A program made the position numbers and the translations under genes. Below the pieces are notes generated by a model, which was not told where the DNA came from, searched no databases, and saw only the letters and a list, made by a program, of their open reading frames with translations. A stretch of 22,385 bases of DNA from a virus. Each line of letters opens with the position of its first letter. Position 1 is the stretch's first letter. The stretch is taken from positions 1 to 22,385 of the IMG/VR virus record IMGVR_UViG_3300047362_000403; one strand, given 5' to 3'. Positions 21,032 through 22,385 of this stretch are shown here, piece after piece.

Positions 21032-21682
21032 TTAATCCTTTAGGCGTTGTATCATGCCCATATTGGAAAGTGTTTCTAATACGAATCCAGTTTGATCCCA
21101 TTTGTGAAAGCGGAAATTTTTACCACTGTGATGTTCATCATGCCAACCTTCACCAGCACTTAAAACATTTACTAATGGAAAATTACGGCTAACACCGTTG
21201 ATATGACAAACTGCGTTAATTAGTCCAAATCCAATTGGTGCTAATATTGCGGGCATTACTACCCAAGCAATAAACACATAAGGACTTATTATAAAACTAA
21301 TTATGGCACTTGTCAACCATATTTTACCCCAATGTTTATGAAAAAATACCATACGTGGGTTATTAAATAAATCTTTTGAATATTTAGGTGGAAAAGTTTT
21401 CACTGTCCATAATGATAAAAAGACAGTCCAAAAGCCCTTAAACTTAGGGCTATGCGGATCTAAATCACTATCACTATGATGGTGGTGCATCCTGTGTGCA
21501 GAAATCCATCCTATTGGACTTCTACTACCTGCAAGTATTGCCATATATAATGTAATAATCTCAAATAACGGACCCGCTGTAAATGCTTTATGAGCCCAAT
21601 ATCTGTGTAATCCTGCACTAATTCCAACGTGGGCAATCATTTGATACCAAATAAATCCCACGATAATTGCTGTTAGTAGCAA
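21032..21682 (-). CDS. Short acyl-CoA / fatty acid desaturase
   Basis: A 216-aa membrane di-iron enzyme with all three histidine boxes of the delta-9 desaturase family: HRYWAH (26-31), HRMHH (63-67) and HDEHH (181-185, in GEGWHDEHHSG). Several hydrophobic segments surround them (about 3-20, 40-55, 120-160). It introduces a double bond into acyl chains and would change host membrane fluidity. It is shorter than bacterial homologues (about 250-320 aa), mainly at the N-terminus. The start is a TTG at 21682, 6 bases after AGGAG; no in-frame ATG precedes box 1 at a good distance. Desaturases are known in T4-like cyanophages. Confident. Confidence 0.85.
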   Translation of the reverse strand: MLLTAIIVGFIWYQMIAHVGISAGLHRYWAHKAFTAGPLFEIITLYMAILAGSRSPIGWISAHRMHHHHSDSDLDPHSPKFKGFWTVFLSLWTVKTFPPKYSKDLFNNPRMVFFHKHWGKIWLTSAIISFIISPYVFIAWVVMPAILAPIGFGLINAVCHINGVSRNFPLVNVLSAGEGWHDEHHSGKNFRFHKWDQTGFVLETLSNMGMIQRLKD

Positions 21683-21697
21683 GTTATTCTCCTAACT

Positions 21698-21964
21698 TTA
21701 AGTAGTTTCAGTAGAAACGTTTACACTATTCCACGTTCTTTCGCGTCCTGATGTAGCAGAAACGTGTGCATCTTTAGTTGCTTCGTCTGCATAAACTAGA
21801 ACTCTAGTAACTGATGCTCCGCCCTCATCAAGAGTTAATGTACCACTTGTTACATATTCTGTATTATCTACGCCGCAAGGACCGTGTGTTGCCTTCCAGA
21901 GATCTACACTGGCATAGGTATCACCATTCTTTGCAGTTAGTGTGTCTGTTGTTGTGTAAGCCAT
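21698..21964 (-). CDS. 88-aa Thr/Ser/Ala-rich phage protein
   Basis: An 88-aa soluble protein beginning MAYTTTDTLTAKNGDTYASVD, with a beta-rich composition and no signal peptide. It is followed by the desaturase gene after 15 bases. An excellent ribosome site (AAGGAGG, 7 bases before the ATG) and a GATAAATAC element just upstream suggest strong late expression. It could be a minor virion or head-decoration-like protein placed ahead of the modification genes, but there is no specific motif. I do not recognise a family. Confidence 0.55.
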   Translation of the reverse strand: MAYTTTDTLTAKNGDTYASVDLWKATHGPCGVDNTEYVTSGTLTLDEGGASVTRVLVYADEATKDAHVSATSGRERTWNSVNVSTETT

Positions 21965-21984
21965 GTTATTCCTCCTTATGACTA

Positions 21985-22385
21985 TTAAATGTATTTATCC
22001 ATGTTATCGCCACATATTCCATAACAATTTAATTTTTTATTTTCTGGAATAGGATTGTGACAATCTAACCATATACTTCGTGTTATATCTTGATGGTATA
22101 CTCCAGGATAACACCATATATGTCCTTTGCTAGTAAAAACAATTTTTTCGTCAGTATGATAAAAGGTATTACAACCATACGTTAATAATAAGTGAATACT
22201 ATCTAAATCTTTAGCATGACAAAAAACATTTGGTCTTTGCATGAATTTCCAAATATTATGTGTTACTCTCTCTTGAGGTTCGTCATGTCCCAAATATAAC
22301 ACATCTTTATACATTTGTAAATCTATTTCTACACCGCGGCATATACTGTAGGCATGTTTTATATAATCGTATTTGTTCTCAAATG
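21985..22385 (-). CDS. Glycerophosphodiester phosphodiesterase (GDPD)-like protein (N-terminus beyond right edge)
   Basis: The frame is open from the right edge to the stop at 21985 (133 codons visible). The visible part reads AYSICRGVEIDLQMYKDVLY followed at once by LGHDEP. This corresponds to the TIM-barrel GDPD pattern: E-x-D metal ligands after a G-x-E strand, then GHD. Later come VFCHAKDLDS, NTFYHTDEKIVFTSKG and IWCYPG, which recall a short GDPD-like group in bacterial and phage sugar-modification clusters as I remember it. Internal Met codons (e.g. at 22314) are after the metal motif and so unlikely starts. Probable role: hydrolysis of a phosphodiester in lipids or glycans, or a variant of this. 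Confidence 0.6.
   Translation of the reverse strand, partial: FENKYDYIKHAYSICRGVEIDLQMYKDVLYLGHDEPQERVTHNIWKFMQRPNVFCHAKDLDSIHLLLTYGCNTFYHTDEKIVFTSKGHIWCYPGVYHQDITRSIWLDCHNPIPENKKLNCYGICGDNMDKYI
21991..21999 (-). promoter_or_regulatory. Late-promoter-like GATAAATAC inside the end of the GDPD-like gene
   Basis: On the minus strand GATAAATAC is 26 bases before the ATG at 21964. It is made from the last codons of the upstream gene (Met-Asp-Lys-Tyr-Ile). It probably drives the whole 21964-to-16918 run of eight genes. Confidence 0.55.

Noticed and set aside
1-22385. Bacterial chromosome or prophage as source
   Set aside because: Full-size transporter, cyclase and curli genes would fit a bacterium, but late-promoter motifs on both strands, no sigma70-type or integrase signals that I can see, and several proteins that recall T4-like marine phages favour a lytic phage. 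Not excluded for certain; the full contig with capsid or terminase genes would settle it.

Overview
The window looks like an accessory region of a T4-like marine myophage, most plausibly of the pelagimyophage (SAR11 phage) kind, rather than a bacterial chromosome. I base this on four things. The DNA is AT-rich and the genes are tightly packed, with stop/start overlaps. A recurring motif, (T/A/G)ATAAATA(C), sits about 20-40 bp before gene blocks on both strands and matches the T4-type late promoter TATAAATA. Several small proteins resemble hypothetical proteins of T4-like cyanophages and pelagiphages as I remember them: the 158-aa protein starting MIDPITAIGAA, the 34-aa MISWIKNKIAEWKYK protein and the small GFP-type membrane proteins. 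There are also genes often found in such phages (thermonuclease, carbamoyltransferase, 2OG-Fe(II) oxygenases, desaturase). The host cannot be proved from the sequence. No rRNA, tRNA, CRISPR or IS element was seen, and no gene-free stretch exceeds 300 bases.

Layout. (1) 1-3347, minus strand: P-loop protein, amidinotransferase-like protein, glycosyltransferase-like protein and a methyltransferase-like protein cut by the left edge. They are overlapped like an operon and driven from a bidirectional, palindromic late-promoter region at 3357-3386. (2) 3399-5077, plus strand: an unknown 324-aa protein and a GT8-like glycosyltransferase. (3) 5137-6481, plus strand: six tiny genes, made up of two related membrane/coiled-coil proteins flanking two related PGD-F-VN-GWL proteins, then two small membrane proteins. 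(4) 6471-8943, minus strand: thermonuclease followed, one base later, by a full-length CHASE2-domain class III adenylate cyclase. (5) 8972-9638, minus strand: a T4-like-phage membrane protein and a small protein. (6) 9720-14042: a curli-type cluster with csgF-csgG, two secreted curlin-like repeat proteins and a periplasmic FecR-domain protein. A divergent Fis-like DNA-binding protein lies in the middle. (7) 14093-16761, minus strand: TctA permease and TctC binding protein of a tripartite tricarboxylate transporter, without TctB. (8) 16918-22385, minus strand: a tightly coupled run comprising a GDPD-like partial gene, an 88-aa protein, a desaturase, two 2OG oxygenases, an unknown protein, a carbamoyltransferase, a 34-aa protein and a methyltransferase.

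How it may fit together (inference). The curli block encodes an outer-membrane secretion pore (CsgG), its partner (CsgF) and two candidate substrates. The FecR protein and the CHASE2 cyclase resemble a periplasmic sensor/cAMP pair, which would let a virus link envelope or amyloid state to host cAMP signalling late in infection. Blocks 1, 2 and 8 look like envelope, glycan or small-molecule modification genes. TctAC would alter host carboxylate uptake. I recall a published comparison of pelagimyophages reporting a widespread curli-related cluster of unclear function, so the curli genes alone are not new. Their combination with FecR, a CHASE2 cyclase, a Fis-like regulator and TctAC is what deserves attention.
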